Assembly: GCF_009905375.1 (NCBI RefSeq)
Contig: NW_027417687.1
Coordinates: 1 to 64,000 of the forward strand
DNA length: 64,000 nucleotides
Reading direction: 5' to 3'
From: Apium graveolens
Lineage: Eukaryota; Streptophyta; Magnoliopsida; Apiales; Apiaceae
The translations under genes and the position numbers were made by a program. Positions 50,601 through 64,000 of this stretch are shown here, piece after piece. How positions within the stretch are numbered: the stretch's first letter is position 1; each line of letters begins with the position of its first letter. The notes under the pieces were generated by a model. It searched no databases, was not told where the DNA came from, and saw only the letters and a list, made by a program, of their open reading frames with translations.

Positions 50601-52870
50601 TAGAGCCAAAATGTGGAACAAAATTAACTTGCTATGAAAGTGGCATTAATAGGTGGTAAAAGGATGTCAAATTGGATGTATATGATGATAACATGTTAAT
50701 TGTTGTATATATGGTGGAAAGTGACTCTTATAAGGTGCAAAGTGACTCTACTATGGTGAAAAGTGACTTACATGGTTAATTAGAACCAAAATGTGGACCA
50801 AAATTGACTTGTATGAATGTGGCACTGACATGTGATAAAAGGATTTCTAATTGCATGTACATGATGTTAACATGTTAATTGTACCATTATATGATGGCAA
50901 GTGACTCTTATAAGGTGCAAAGTGACTCTAATATGGTGAGAAGTCACTTACATGATTGATCAGAGCCAAAATGTGGCCCAAAATTGACTTGTTGGAAAGG
51001 GGTACCAAGAGGTGGTTAAAGGATGTCTAATTGCATGTACATGATGTTAACATGTTAATTGTATAAATATATGGTGGCAAGTGACTCTTATAGGGTGCAA
51101 AGTGACTCTAATATGGTGAAAAGTGACTTACATGGTTCATTAGAGCCAAAATGTGTAACAAAATTAACTTGTATGAAAGTGGCATTAATAGGTGGTAGAA
51201 GGATATCAAATTGGATGTATATGATGTTAATATTTTAATTGTTGTATATATGCTGGAATGTGACTCTTATAGGGTGCAAAGTTACTCTAATATGGTGAAA
51301 AGTAACTTACATGGTTAATTAGAACCAAAATGTGGACCAAAATTGACTTGTATGAATGTGGCAATAAAAGGTGGTAAAAGGATTTCTAATTGAATGTACA
51401 TGATATTAACATGGTAATTTTACCATTATATGATGGCAAGAAACTCTTATAAGGTGCAAAGTGACTCTAATATGGTGAGAAGTCACTTACATGATTGATC
51501 AGAGCCAAAATGTGGCCCAAAATTGACTTTTTGGAAAGGGGTACCAAGACTTAAAGGATGTCTAATTGCATGTACATGATGTTAACATGTTAATTGTATA
51601 AATATATGGTGGCAAGTGACTTTTATAGGGTATAAAGTGACTCTAATATGGTGAAAATTGACTTACATGGTTGATTAGAGCCAAAATGTGTAACAAAATT
51701 AACTTGTATGAAAGTGGCATTAATAGGTGGTAAAAGGATGTCAAATTGGATGTATATGATGTTAATATTTTAATTGTTGTATATATGCTAGAATGTGACT
51801 CTTATACGGTGCAAAGTTACTCTAATATAGTGAAAAGTGACTTACATGGTTAATAAAACCAAAATGTGGACCAAAATTGACTTGTATGAATGTGGCACTA
51901 AGAGGTGGTAAAAGGTTTTCTAATTGCATATACATGATGTTAACATGTTAATTGTACCAATATATGATAGTAAGTGACTATTATAAGGTGCAAAGTGACT
52001 CTAATATGGTGAGAAGTCACTTACATGATTGCTTAGAACCAAAATATGGCCCAATATTGACATGTTGGAAAGGGGTACCAAGAGGTGGTTAAAGGATGTC
52101 TAATTGCATGTACATGATGTTAACATGTTAATTGTATAAATATATGGTGGAAGTGACCTTATAGGGTGCAAAGTGACTCTAATATGGTGAAAAGTGACTT
52201 ACATGGTTGATTAGAGCCAAAATGTGGAACAAAATTAACTTGTATGAAAGTGGCATTAATAGGTGGTAAAAGGATGTCAAATTGGATGTATATGATGATA
52301 ACATGTAATTGTTGTATCTATGGTGGAAAGTGACTCTTATAAGGTGCAAAGTGACTCTACTATGGTGAAAAGTGACTTACATGGTTAATTAGAACAAAAT
52401 GTGGACCAAAATTGACTTGTATGAATGTGGCACTGACATTGTGATAAAAGGATTTCTAATTGCATGTACATGATGTTAACATGTTAATTGTACCATTATA
52501 TGACTGGCAAGTGACTCTTATAAGGTGCAAAGTGACTCTAATATGGTGAGAAGTCACTTACATGATTGATCAGAGCCAAAATGTGGCCCAAAATTGACTT
52601 GTTGGAAAGGGGTACCAAGAGGTGGTTAAAGGATGTCTAATTGCATGTACATGATGTTAACATGTTAATTGTATAAATATATGGTGGCAAGTGACTCTTA
52701 TAGGGTGCAAAGTGACTCTAATATGGTGAAAAGTGACTTACATGGTTCATTAGAGCCAAAATGTGTAACAAAATTAACTTGTATGAAAGTGGCATTAATA
52801 GGTGGTAGAAGGATATCAAATTGGATGTATATGATGTTAATATTTTAATTGTTGTATATATGCTGGAATG
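41700..52870. repeat. 9-monomer (about 1.61-kb) higher-order repeat, left part
   Basis: Copies marked by the monomer carrying ctctactatggtg start at 42614, 44211, 45809, 47421, 49034, 50652 and 52262, with spacings 1597, 1598, 1612, 1613, 1618 and 1610 bp (9 monomers). Other once-per-copy markers are gaatgtacatgatattaac (41739, 43337, 44934, 46546 and on) and gaccttatagggtgc. The two short spacings come from shared small deletions in neighbouring copies. No gene is visible; the two identical 81-codon minus-strand frames near 42.9-44.8 kb are repeat artefacts. Confidence 0.93.
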
Positions 52871-55136
52871 TGACTCTTATAGGGTGCAAAGTTACTCTAA
52901 TATGGTGAAAAGTGACTTACATGGTTAATAAAACCAAAATGTGGACCAAAATTGACTTGTATGAATGTGGCACTAAGAGGTGGTAAAAGGATTTCTAATT
53001 GCATGTACATGATATTAACATGGTAATTGTACCATTATATGATGGCAAGTGACTCTTATAAGGTGCAAGTGACTCTAATATGGTGAGAAGTCACTTACTT
53101 GATTGATTCAGAGCCAAAATGTGGCCCAAAATTGACTTGTTGGAAAGGGGTACCAAGAGGTGTTAAAGGAATGTCTAATTGCATGTACATGATGTTAACA
53201 TGTTAATTGTATAAATATATGGTGGCAAGTGACTTTTATAGGGTGCAAAGTGACTCTAATATGGTGAAAATTGACTTACATGGTTGATTAGAGCCAAAAT
53301 GTGTAACAAAATTAACTTGTACTGAAAGTGGCATTAATAGGTGGTAAAAGGATGTCAAATTGGATGTATATGGATGTTAATATTTTAATTGTTGTATATA
53401 TGCTGGAATGTGACTCTTATAGGGTGCAAAGTTACTCTAATATGGTGAAAAGTGACTTACATGGTTAATAGAACCAAAATGTGGACCAAAATTGACTTGT
53501 ATGAATGTGGCACTACGAGGTGGTAAAAGGATTTCTAATTGCATATACATGATGTTAACATGTTAATTGTACCATATATGATAGTAAGTGACTATTATAA
53601 GGTGCAAAGTGACTCTAATATGGTGAGAAGTCACTTACATGATTGCTTAGAGCCAAAATAGTGGCCAAATATTGACATGTTGGAAAGGGGTACCAAGAGG
53701 TGGTTAAAGGATGTCTAATTGCATGTACATGATGTTAACATGTTAATTGTATAAATATATGGTGGCAAGTGACCCTTATAGGGTGCAAAGTGACTCTAAT
53801 ATGGTGAAAAGTGACTTACATGGTTGATTAGAGCCAAAATGTGGAACAAAATTAACTTGTATGAAAGTGGCATTAATAGGTGGTAAAAGGATGTCAAATT
53901 GGATGTATATGCTGATAACATGTTAATTGTTGTATATATGTGGAAAGCGACTCTTATAAGGTGCAAAGTGACTCTAATGTAATGAAAAGTGACTTTACAT
54001 GGTTGATTAAAACCAAATTTGGAACAAAATTTACCTGTATGAAAGTGGAACTAAGAGGTGGTAAAATGATGTCAAATTGGATGTATATGATGTTAATATT
54101 TTAATTGTTGTATATATGCTGAAATGTGACTCTTATAGGGTGCAAAGTTACTCTAATATGGTGAAAAGTGACTTACATGGTTAATAAAACCAAAATGTGG
54201 ACCAAAATTGACTTGTATGAATGTGGCACTCACATGTGATAAAAGGATTTCTAATTGCATGTACATGATGATTAACATGGTTAATTGTACCATTATATGA
54301 TGGCAAGTGACTCTTATAAGGTGCAAAGTGACTCTAATATGGTGAGAAGTCACTTACATGATTGATTAGAGCCAAAATGTGGCCCAAAATTGACTTGTTG
54401 GAAAGGGGTACCAAGAGGTGGTTTAAAGAATGGTCTAATTGCATGTACATGATGTTAACATGTTAATTGTATAAATATATGGTGGCAAGTGACTTTTATA
54501 GGGTGCAAAGTAGGACTCTAATATGGTGAAAATGACTTACATGGTTGATTAGAGCCAAAATGTGTAACAAAATTAACTTGTATGAAAGTGGCATTAATAG
54601 GTGGTAAAAGGATGTCAAATTGGATGTATATGATGTTAATATTTTAATTGTTGTATATATGCTGGAATGTGACTCTTATAGGGTGCAAAGTTACTCTAAT
54701 ATAGTGAAAAGTGACTTACATGGTTAATAAAACCAAAATGTGGACCAAAATTGACTTGTATGAATGTGGCACTAAGAGGTGGTAAAAGGTTTTCTAATTG
54801 CATATACATGATGTTAACATGTTAATTGTACCAATATATGATAGTAAGTGACTATTATAAGGTGCAAAGTGACTCTAATATGGTGAGAAGTCACTTACAT
54901 GATTGCTTAGAACCAAAATATGGCCCAATATTGACATGTTGGAAAGGGGTACCAAGAGGTGGTTAAAGGATGTCTAATTGCATGTACATGATGTTAACAT
55001 GTTAATTGTATAAATATATGGTGGCAAGTGACCTTATAGGGTGCAAAGTGACTCTAATATGGTGAAAAGTGACTTACATGGTTGATTAGATCCAAAATGT
55101 GGAACCAAATTAACTTGTATGAAAGTGGCATTAATA
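52871..55136. repeat. Irregular satellite stretch interrupting the 9-mer HOR
   Basis: The marker monomers at 52262 and 55137 are about 2875 bp apart (16 monomers) instead of 9. The stretch includes a taatgtaatg-type monomer near 53975 with private changes (gattaaaaccaaatttgg, aaaatttacctg, aaatgatgtc, cactcacatg) that return at about 62.2 kb. Single-base indels are more frequent here than in the HOR core. Confidence 0.8.
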
Positions 55137-58100
55137 GGTGGTAAAAGGATGTCAAATGATGTATATGATGATAACATGTTAATTGTTGTATATATGGTGG
55201 AAAGTGACTCTTATAAGGTGCAAAGTGACTCTACTATGGTGAAAGTGACTTACATGGTTAATTAGAACCAAAATGTGGACCAAAATTGACTTGTATGAAT
55301 GTGGCACTGACATGTGATAAAAGGATTTCTAATTGCATGTACATGATGTTAACATGTTAATTGTACCATTATATGATGGCAAGTGACTCTTATAAGGTGC
55401 AAAGTGACTCTAATATGGTGAGAAGTCACTTACATGATTGATCAGAGCCAAATGTGGCCCAAAATTGACTTGTTGGAAAGGGGTACCAAGAGGTGGTTAA
55501 AGGATGTCTAATTGCATGTACATGATGTTAACATGTTAATTGTATAAATATATGGTGGCAAGTGACTCTTATAGGGTGCAAAGTGACTCTAATATGGTGA
55601 AAAGTGACTTACATGGTTATTAGAGCCAAAATGTGTAACAAAATTAACTTGTATGAAAGTGGCATTAATAGGTGGTAGAAGGATATCAAATTGGATGTAT
55701 ATGATGTTAATATTTTAATTGTTGTATATATGCTGGAATGTGACTCTTATAGGGTGCAAAGTTACTCTAATATGGTGAAAAGTAACTTACATGGTTAATT
55801 AGAACCAAAATGTGGACCAAAATTGACTTGTATGAATGTGGCAATAAGAGGTGGTAAAAGGATTTCTAATTGAATGTACATGATATTAACATGGTAATTT
55901 TACCATTATATGATGGCAAGTGACTCTTATAAGGTGCAAAGTGACTCTAATATGGTGAGAAGTCACTTACATGATGATTAGAGCCAAAATGTGGCCCAAA
56001 ATTGACTTGTTGGAAAGGGGTACCAAGAGGTGGTTAAAGAATGTCTAATTGCATGTACATGATGTTAACATGTTAATTGATATAAATATATGGTGGCAAG
56101 TGACTTTATAGGGTGCAAAGTGACTCTAATATGGTGAAAATTGACTTACATGGTTGATTAGAGCCAAAATGTGTAACAAAATTAACTTGTATGAAAGTGG
56201 CATTAATAGGTGGTAAAAGGATGTCAAATTGGATGTATATGATGTTAATATTTTAATTGTTGTATATATGCTGGAATGTGACTCTTATAGGGTGCAAAGT
56301 TACTCTAATATAGTGAAAAGTGACTTACATGGTTAATAAAACCAAAATGTGGACCAAAATTGACTTGTATGAATGTGGCACTAAGAGGTGGTAAAGGTTT
56401 TCTAATTGCATATACATGATGTTAACATGTTAATTGTACCAATATATGATAGTAAGTGACTATTATAAGGTGCAAAGTGACTCTAATATGGTGAGAAGTC
56501 ACTTACATGATTGCTTAGAACCAAAATATGGCCCAATATGACATGTTGGAAAGGGGTACCAAGAGGTGGTTAAAGGATGTCTAATTGCATGTACATGATG
56601 TTAACATGTTAATTGTATAAATATATGGTGGCAAGTGACCTTATAGGGTGCAAAGTGACTCTAATATGGTGAAAAGTGACTTACATGGTTCATTAGAGCC
56701 AAAATGTGTAACAAAATTAACTTGTATGAAAGTGGCATTAATAGGTGGTAGAAGGATATCAAATTGGATGTATATGATGTTAATATTTTAATTGTTGTAT
56801 ATATGCTGGAATGTGACTCTTATAGGGTGCAAAGTTACTCTAATATGGTGAAAAGTAACTTACATGGTTAATTAGAACCAAAATGTGGACCAAAATTGAC
56901 TTGTATGAATGTGGCAATAAGAGGTGGTAAAAGGATTTCTAATTGAATGTACATGATATTAACATGGTAATTTTACCATTATATGATGGCAAGTGACTCT
57001 TATAAGGTGCAAAGTGACTCTAATATTATGAGAAGTCACTTACATGATTGATCAGAGCCAAATGTGGCCCAAAATTGACTTGTTGGAAAGGGTACCAAGA
57101 GGTGGTTAAAGGATGTCTAATTGCATGTACATGATGTTAACATGTTAATTGTATAAATATATGGTGGCAAGTGACTTTTATAGGGTGCAAAGTGACTCTA
57201 ATATGGTGAAAAATGACTTACATGGTTGATTAGAGCCAAAATATGTAACAAAATTAACTTGTATGAAAGTGGCATTAATAGGTGGTAAAAGGATGTCAAA
57301 TTGGATGTATATGATGTTAATATTTTAATTGTTGTATATATGCTGGAATGTGACTCTTATAGGGTGCAACGTTACTCTAATATAGTGAAAAGTGACTTAC
57401 ATGGTTAATAAAACAAAATGTGGACCAAAATTGACTTGTATGAATGTGGCACTAAGAGGTGGTAAAAGGTTTTCTAATTGCATATACATGATGTTAACAT
57501 GTTAATTGTACCAATATATGATAGTAAGTGACTATTATAAGGTGCAAAGTGACTCTAATATGGTGAGAAGTCACTTACATGATTGCTTAGAACCAAAATA
57601 TGGCCCAATATTGACATGTTGGAAAGGGGTACCAAGAGGTGGTTAAAGGATGTCTAATTGCATGTACATGATGTTAACATGTTAATTGTATAAATATATG
57701 GTGGCAAGTGACCTTATAGGGTGCAAAGTGACTCTAATATGGTGAAAAGTGACTTACATGGTTGATTAGAGCCAAAATGTGGAACAAAATTAACTTGTAT
57801 GAAAGTGGCATTAATAGGTGGTAAAAGGATGTCAAATTGGATGTATATGATGATAACATGTTAATTGTTGTATATATGGTGGAAAGTGACTCTTATAAGG
57901 TGCAAAGTGACTCTACTATGGTGAAAGTGACTTACATGGTTAATTAGAACCAAAATGTGGACCAAAATTGACTTGTATGAATGTGGCACTGACATATGAT
58001 AAAAGGATTTCTAATTGCATGTACATGATGTTAACATGTTAATTGTACCATTATATGATGGCAAGTGACTCTTATAAGGTGCAAAGTGACTCTAATATGG

Positions 58101-61100
58101 TGAGAAGTCACTTACATGATTGATCAGAGCCAAAATGTGGCCCAAAATTGACTTGTTGGAAAGGGGTACCAAGAGGTGGTTAAAGGATGTCTAATTGCAT
58201 GTACATGATATTAACATGTTAATTGTATAAATATATGGTGGCAAGTGACTCTTATAGGGTGCAAAGTGACTGTAATATGGTGAAAAGTGACTTACATGGT
58301 TCATTAGAGCTAAAATGTGTAACAAAATTAACTTGTATGAAAGTGGCATTAATAGGTGGTAGAAGGATATCAAATTGGATGTATATGATGTTAATATTTT
58401 AATTGTTGTATATATGCTGGAATGTGACTCTTATAGGGTGCAAAGTTACTCTAATATGGTGAAAAGTAACTTACATGGTTAATTAGAACCAAAATGTGGA
58501 CCAAAATTGACTTGTATAAATGTGGCAATAAGAGGTGGTAAAAGGATTTCTAATTGAATGTACATGATATTAACATGGTAATTTTACCATATATGATGGC
58601 AAGTGACTCTTATAAGGTGCAAAGTGACTCTAATATGGTGAGAAGTCACTTACATGATTGATCAGAGCCAAAATGTGGCCCAAAATTGACTTTTTGGAAA
58701 GGGGTACCAAGAGGTGGTTAAAGGATGTCTAATTGCATGTACATGATGTTAACATGTTAATTGTATAAATATATGGTGGCAAGTGACTTTTATAGGGTGC
58801 AAAGTGACTCTAATATGGTGAAAATTGACTTACATGGTTGATTAGAGCCAAAATGTGTAACAAAATTAACTTGTATGAAAGTGGCATTAATAGGTGGTAA
58901 AAGGATGTCAAATTGGATGTATATGATGTTAATATTTTAATTGTTGTATATATGCTGGAATGTGACTCTTATAGGGTGCAAAGTTACTCTAATATAGTGA
59001 AAAGTGACTTACATGGTTAATAAAACCAAAATGTGGACCAAAATTGACTTGTATGAATGTGGCACTAAGAGGTGGTAAAAGGTTTTCTAATTGCATATAC
59101 ATGATGTTAACATGTTAATTGTACCAATATATGATAGTAAGTGACTATTATAAGGTGCAAAGTGACTCTAATATGGTGAGAAGTCACTTACATGATTGCT
59201 TAGAACCAAAATATGGCCCAATATTGACATGTTGGAAAGGGGGTACCAAGAGGTGGTTAAAGGATGTCTAATTGCATGTACATGATGTTAACATGTTAAT
59301 TGTATAAATATATGGTGGCAAGTGACTCTTATAGGGTGCAAAGTGACTCTAATATGGTGAAAAGTGACTTACATGGTTGATTAGAGCCAAAATGTGGAAC
59401 AAATTAACTTGTATGAAAGTGGCATTAATAGGTGGTAAAAGGATGTCAAATTGGATGTATATGATGATAACATGTTAATTGTTGTATATATGGTGGAAAG
59501 TGACTCTTATAAGGTGCAAAGTGACTCTACTATGGTGAAAAGTGACTTACATGGTTAATTAGAACCAAAATGTGGACCAAAATTGACTTGTATGAATGTG
59601 GCACTGACATGTGATAAAAGGATTTCTAATTGCATGTACATGATGTTAACATGTTAATTGTACCATTATATGATTGCAAGTGACTCTTATAAGGTGCAAA
59701 GTGACTCTAATATGGTGAGAAGTCACTTACATGATTGATCCAAAATGTGGACCAAAATTGACTTGTTGGAAAGGGGTACCAAGAGGTGGTTAAAGGATGT
59801 CTAATTGTATGTACATGATGTTAACATGTTAATTGTATAAATATATGGTGGCAAGTGACTCTTATAGGGTGCAAAGTGACTCTAATATGGTGAAAAGTGA
59901 CTTACATGGTTCATTAGAGCCAAAATGTGTAACAAAATTAACTTGTATGAAAGTGGCATTAATAGGTGGTAGAAGGATATCAAATTGGATGTATATGATG
60001 TTAATATTTTAATTGTTGTATATATGCTGGAATGTGACTCTTATAGGGTGCAAAGTTACTCTAATATGGTGAAAAGTAACTTACATGGTTAATTAGAACC
60101 AAAATGTGGACCAAAATTGACTTGTATGAATGTGGCAATAAGAGGTGGTAAAAGGATTTCTAATTGAATGTACATGATATTAACATGGTAATTTTACCAT
60201 TATATGATGGCAAGTGACTCTTATAAGGTGCAAAGTGACTCTAATATGGTGAGAAGTCACTTACATGATTGATCAGAGCCAAATGTGGCCCAAAATTGAC
60301 TTGTTGGAAAGGGGTACCAAGAGGTGGTTAAAGGATGTCTAATTGCATGTACATGATGTTAACATGTTAATTGTATAAATATATGGTGGCAAGTGACTTT
60401 TATAGGGTGCAAAGTGACTCTAATATGGTGAAAATGACTTACATGGTTGATTAGAGCCAAAATGTGTAACAAAATTAACTTGTATGAAAGTGGCATTAAT
60501 AGGTGGTAAAAGGATGTCAAATTGGATGTATATGATGTTAATATTTTAATTGTTGTATATATGCTGGAATGTGACTCTTATAGGGTGCAAAGTTACTCTA
60601 ATATAGTGAAAAGTGACTTACATGGTTAATAAACCAAAATGTGGACCAAATTGACTTGTATGAATGTGGCACTAAGAGGTGGTAAAAGGTTTTCTAATTG
60701 CATATACATGATGTTAACATGTTAATTGTACCAATATATGATAGTAAGTGACTATTATAAGGTGCAAAGTGACTCTAATATGGTGAGAAGTCACTTACAT
60801 GATTGCTTAGAACCAAAATAGTGGCCCAATATTGACATGTTGGAAAGGGGTACCAAGAGGTGGTTAAAGGATGTCTAATTGCATGTACATGATGTTAACA
60901 TGTTAATTGTATAAATATATGGTGGCAAGTGACCTTATAGGGTGCAAAGTGACTCTAATATGGTGAAAAGTGACTTACATGGTTGATTAGAGCCAAAATG
61001 TGGAACAAAATTAACTTGTATGAAAGTGGCATTAATAGGTGGTAAAAGGATGTCAAATTGGATGTATATGATGATAACATGTTAATTGTTGTATATATGG

Positions 61101-61790
61101 TGGAAAGTGACTCTTATAAGGTGCAAATTGACTCTACTATGGTGAAAAGTGACTTACATGGTTAATTAGAACCAAAATGTGGACCAAAATTGACTTGTAT
61201 GAATGTGGCACTGACATATGATAAAAGGATTTCTAATTGCATGTACATGATGTTAACATGTTAATTGTACCATTATATGATGGCAAGTGACTCTTATAAG
61301 GTGCAATGTGACTCTAATATGGTGAGAAGTCACTTACATGATTGATCAGAGCCAAAATGTGGCCCAAAATTGACTTGTTGGAAAGGGGTACCAAGAGGTG
61401 GTTAAAGGATGTCTAATTGCATGTACATGATATTAACATGTTAATTGTATAAATATATGGTGGCAAGTGACTCTTATAGGGTGCAAAGTGACTCTAATAT
61501 GGTGAAAAGTGACTTACATGGTTCATTAGAGCCTAAAAGTGTAACAAAATTAACTTGTATGAAAGTGGCATTAATAGGTGGTAGAAGGATATCAAATTGG
61601 ATGTATATGATGTTAATATTTTAATTGTTGTATATATGCTGGAATGTGACTCTTAAAGGGTGCAAAGTTACTCTAATATGGTGAAAAGTAACTTACATGG
61701 TTAATTAGAACCAAAATGTGGACCAAAATGACTTGTATGAATGTGGCAAGTAAGAGGTGGTAAAAGGATTTCTAATTGCATGTACATGAT
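55137..61790. repeat. 9-monomer higher-order repeat, right part, with one shortened copy
   Basis: Marker monomers start at 55137, 57817, 59431 and 61038. The first spacing is 2680 bp (15 monomers: one full 9-mer plus a 6-mer), the others 1614 and 1607 bp. The gaatgtacatgatatt marker at about 55872, 56945, 58556 and 60168 confirms it: 1073, 1611 and 1612 bp. The shortened copy lost three monomers at about 56.64-56.69 kb. Confidence 0.9.
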
Positions 61791-64000
61791 GTTAACATGG
61801 TAATTTTACCATTATATGATGGCAAGTGACTCTTATAAGGTGCAAAGTGACTCTAATATGGTGAGAAGTCAGTTACATGATTGATTAGAGCCAAAATGTG
61901 GCCCAAAATTGACTTGTTGGAAAGGGGTACCAAGAGGTGGTTAAAGGATGTCTAATTGCATGTACATGATGTTAACATGTTAATTGTATAAATATATGGT
62001 GGCAAGTGACCCTTATAGGGTGCAAAGTGACTCTAATATGGTGAAAAGTGACTTACATGGTTGATTAGTGCCAAATTGTGGGAACAAAATTAACTTGTAT
62101 GAATAGTGGCATTAATAGGTGGTAAAAGGATGTCAAATTGATGATAACATGTTAATTGTTGTATATAGTGGAAAGTGACTCTTATAAGGTGCAAAGTGAC
62201 TCTAATGTAATGAAAAGTGACTTTACATGGTTGATTAAAACCAAATTTGGAACCAAAATTTTACCTGTATGAAAGTGGAACTAAGAGGTGGTAAAATGAT
62301 GTCAAATTGGATGTATATGATGTTAATATTTTAATTGTTGTATATATGCTGAAATGTGACTCTTATAGGGTGCAAAGTTACTCTAATATGGTGAAAAGTG
62401 ACTTACATGGTTAATAAAACCAAAATGTGGACCAAAATTGACTTGTATGAATGTGGCACTCACATGTGATAAAAGGATTTCTAATTGCATGTACATGATG
62501 CTAACATGTTAATTGTACCATTATATGATGGCAAGTGACTCTTATAAGGTGCAAAGTGACTCTAATATGGTGAGAAGTCACTTACATGATTGATCAGAGC
62601 CAAAATGTGGCCCAAAATTGACTTGTTGGAAAGGGGTACCAAGAGGTGGTTAAAGGAATGTCTAATTGCATGTACATGATGTTAACATGTTAATTGTATA
62701 AATATATGGTGGCAAGTGACCTTTTATAGGGTGCAAAGTGACTCTAATATGGTGAAAATTGACTTACATGGTTGATTAGAGCCAAAATGTGTAACAAAAT
62801 TAACTTGTATGAAAGTGGCATTAATAGGTGGTAAAAGGATGTCAAATTGGATGTATATGATGTTAATATTTTAATTGTTGTATATATGCTGGAATGTGAC
62901 TCTTATAGGGTGCAAAGTACTCTAATATAGTGAAAAGTGACTTACATGGTTAATAAACCAAAATGTGGACCAAAATTGACTTGTATGAATGTGGCACTAA
63001 GAGGTGGTAAAAGGATTTTCTAATTGCATATACATGATGTTAACATGTTAATTGTACCAATATATGATAGTAAGTGACTCTTATAAGGTGCAAAGTGACT
63101 CTAATATGGTGAGAAGTCACTTACATGATTGCTTAGAAGCCAAAATATGGCCCAATATTGACATTGTTGGAAAGGGGTACCAAGAGGTGGTTAAAGGATG
63201 TCTAATTGCATGTACATGATGTTAACATGTTAATTGTATAAATATATGGTGGCAAGTGACCTTATAGGGTGCAAAGTGACTCTAATATGGTGAAAAGTGA
63301 CTTACATGGTTGATTAGAGCCAAAATGTGGAACAAAATTAACTTGTATGAAAGTGGCATTAATAGGTGGTAAAAGGATGTCAAATTGGATGTATATGATG
63401 ATAACATGTTAATTGTTGTATATATGGTGGAAAGTGACTCTTATAAGGTGCAAAGTGACTCTATATAGGTGAAAAGTGACTTACATGGTTAATTAGAACC
63501 AAAATGTGGACCAAAATTGACTTGTATGAATGTGGCACTGACATGTGATAAAAGGATTTCTAATTGCATGTACATGATGTTAACATGTTAATTGTACCAT
63601 TATATGATGGCAAGTGACTCTTATAAGGTGCAAAGTGACTCTAATATGGTGAGAAGTCACTTACATGATTGATTCAGAGCCAAAATGTGGCCCAAAATTG
63701 ACTTGTTGGAAGGGGTACCAAGAGGTGGTTAAAGGATGTCTAATTGCATGTACATGATGTTAACATGTTAATTGTATAAATATATGGTGGCAAGTGACTC
63801 TTATAGGGATGCAAAGTGACTCTAATATGGTGAAAAGTGACTTACATGGTTTATTAGAGCCCAAAATGTGTAACAAAATTAACTTGTATGAAAGTGGCAT
63901 TAATAGGTGGTAGAAGGATATCAAATTGGATGTATATGATGTTAATATTTTAATTGTGTATATATGCTGGAATGTGACTCTTATAGGGTGCAAAGTTACT
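61791..64000. repeat. Satellite block repeating the 53.6-55.8 kb stretch
   Basis: Private variants match the earlier irregular block at an offset of about 8230 bp: ttacctgtatgaaag at 54031 and 62261, and the cactcacatgtgat tract and gctgaaatgtgac in both. Scattered indels occur, for example tgtgggaac near 62078. The array runs off the right end of the window in mid-monomer. Confidence 0.85.

Noticed and set aside
1..64000. CRISPR-like array of direct repeats
   Set aside because: Repeats are contiguous 179-180 bp monomers with no unique spacers, and the mobile elements are eukaryotic.

Overview
The window is almost wholly tandem satellite DNA from a plant nuclear chromosome. AT-rich monomers of about 179-180 bp, all in one orientation, run from base 1 to base 64000 and are interrupted by only two insertions. 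The plant assignment rests on the 3' fragment of a plant-type LINE (RT tail plus zf-RVT zinc finger) and on a Ty3/gypsy retrotransposon primed by initiator methionine tRNA. I see no host protein-coding gene, tRNA, rRNA or CRISPR array. Nested higher-order repeats (HORs), nucleosome-length monomers and a chromovirus-like insertion fit a centromeric or pericentromeric array; that location is inferred, not shown.

Layout. 1-5270: satellite with many single-base deletions (mean monomer about 174-176 bp), probably poorly polished sequence. 5271-12433: cleaner satellite with large duplicated segments (offsets about 4.12 kb, 4.84 kb and 0.72 kb). 12434-21412: five tandem copies of a 10-monomer, 1796-bp HOR, in which copies 2+3 are re-duplicated as copies 4+5 (3592 bp). 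21413-24778: more satellite, split by a 1.2-kb 5'-truncated LINE at 22004-23210 with a 13-bp target-site duplication. 24779-30591: a 5.8-kb LTR retrotransposon with 672/671-bp LTRs, PBS, TATA box, gag-pol and polypurine tract, disabled by a stop codon and a frameshift. 30592-41700: satellite with mixed 4-, 10- and 13-monomer periods. About 41700-61800: a 9-monomer HOR (about 1.61 kb) with one irregular stretch and one clean three-monomer deletion. About 61800-64000: a block that repeats 53.6-55.8 kb at an offset of 8.23 kb.

The only coding sequences belong to the two mobile elements, and both are broken. Gag-pol would encode capsid, protease, reverse transcriptase, RNase H and integrase for the element's own copying. 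The LINE fragment keeps only the C-terminal end of its second ORF.

I found no previously undescribed protein system. The notable content is the architecture of the array: coexisting 10-mer and 9-mer HORs, visible duplication and deletion events, 21-bp sub-repeats, adjacent palindromes in each monomer, a CENP-B-box-like motif, and a retrotransposon reading frame that may continue into its 3' LTR.
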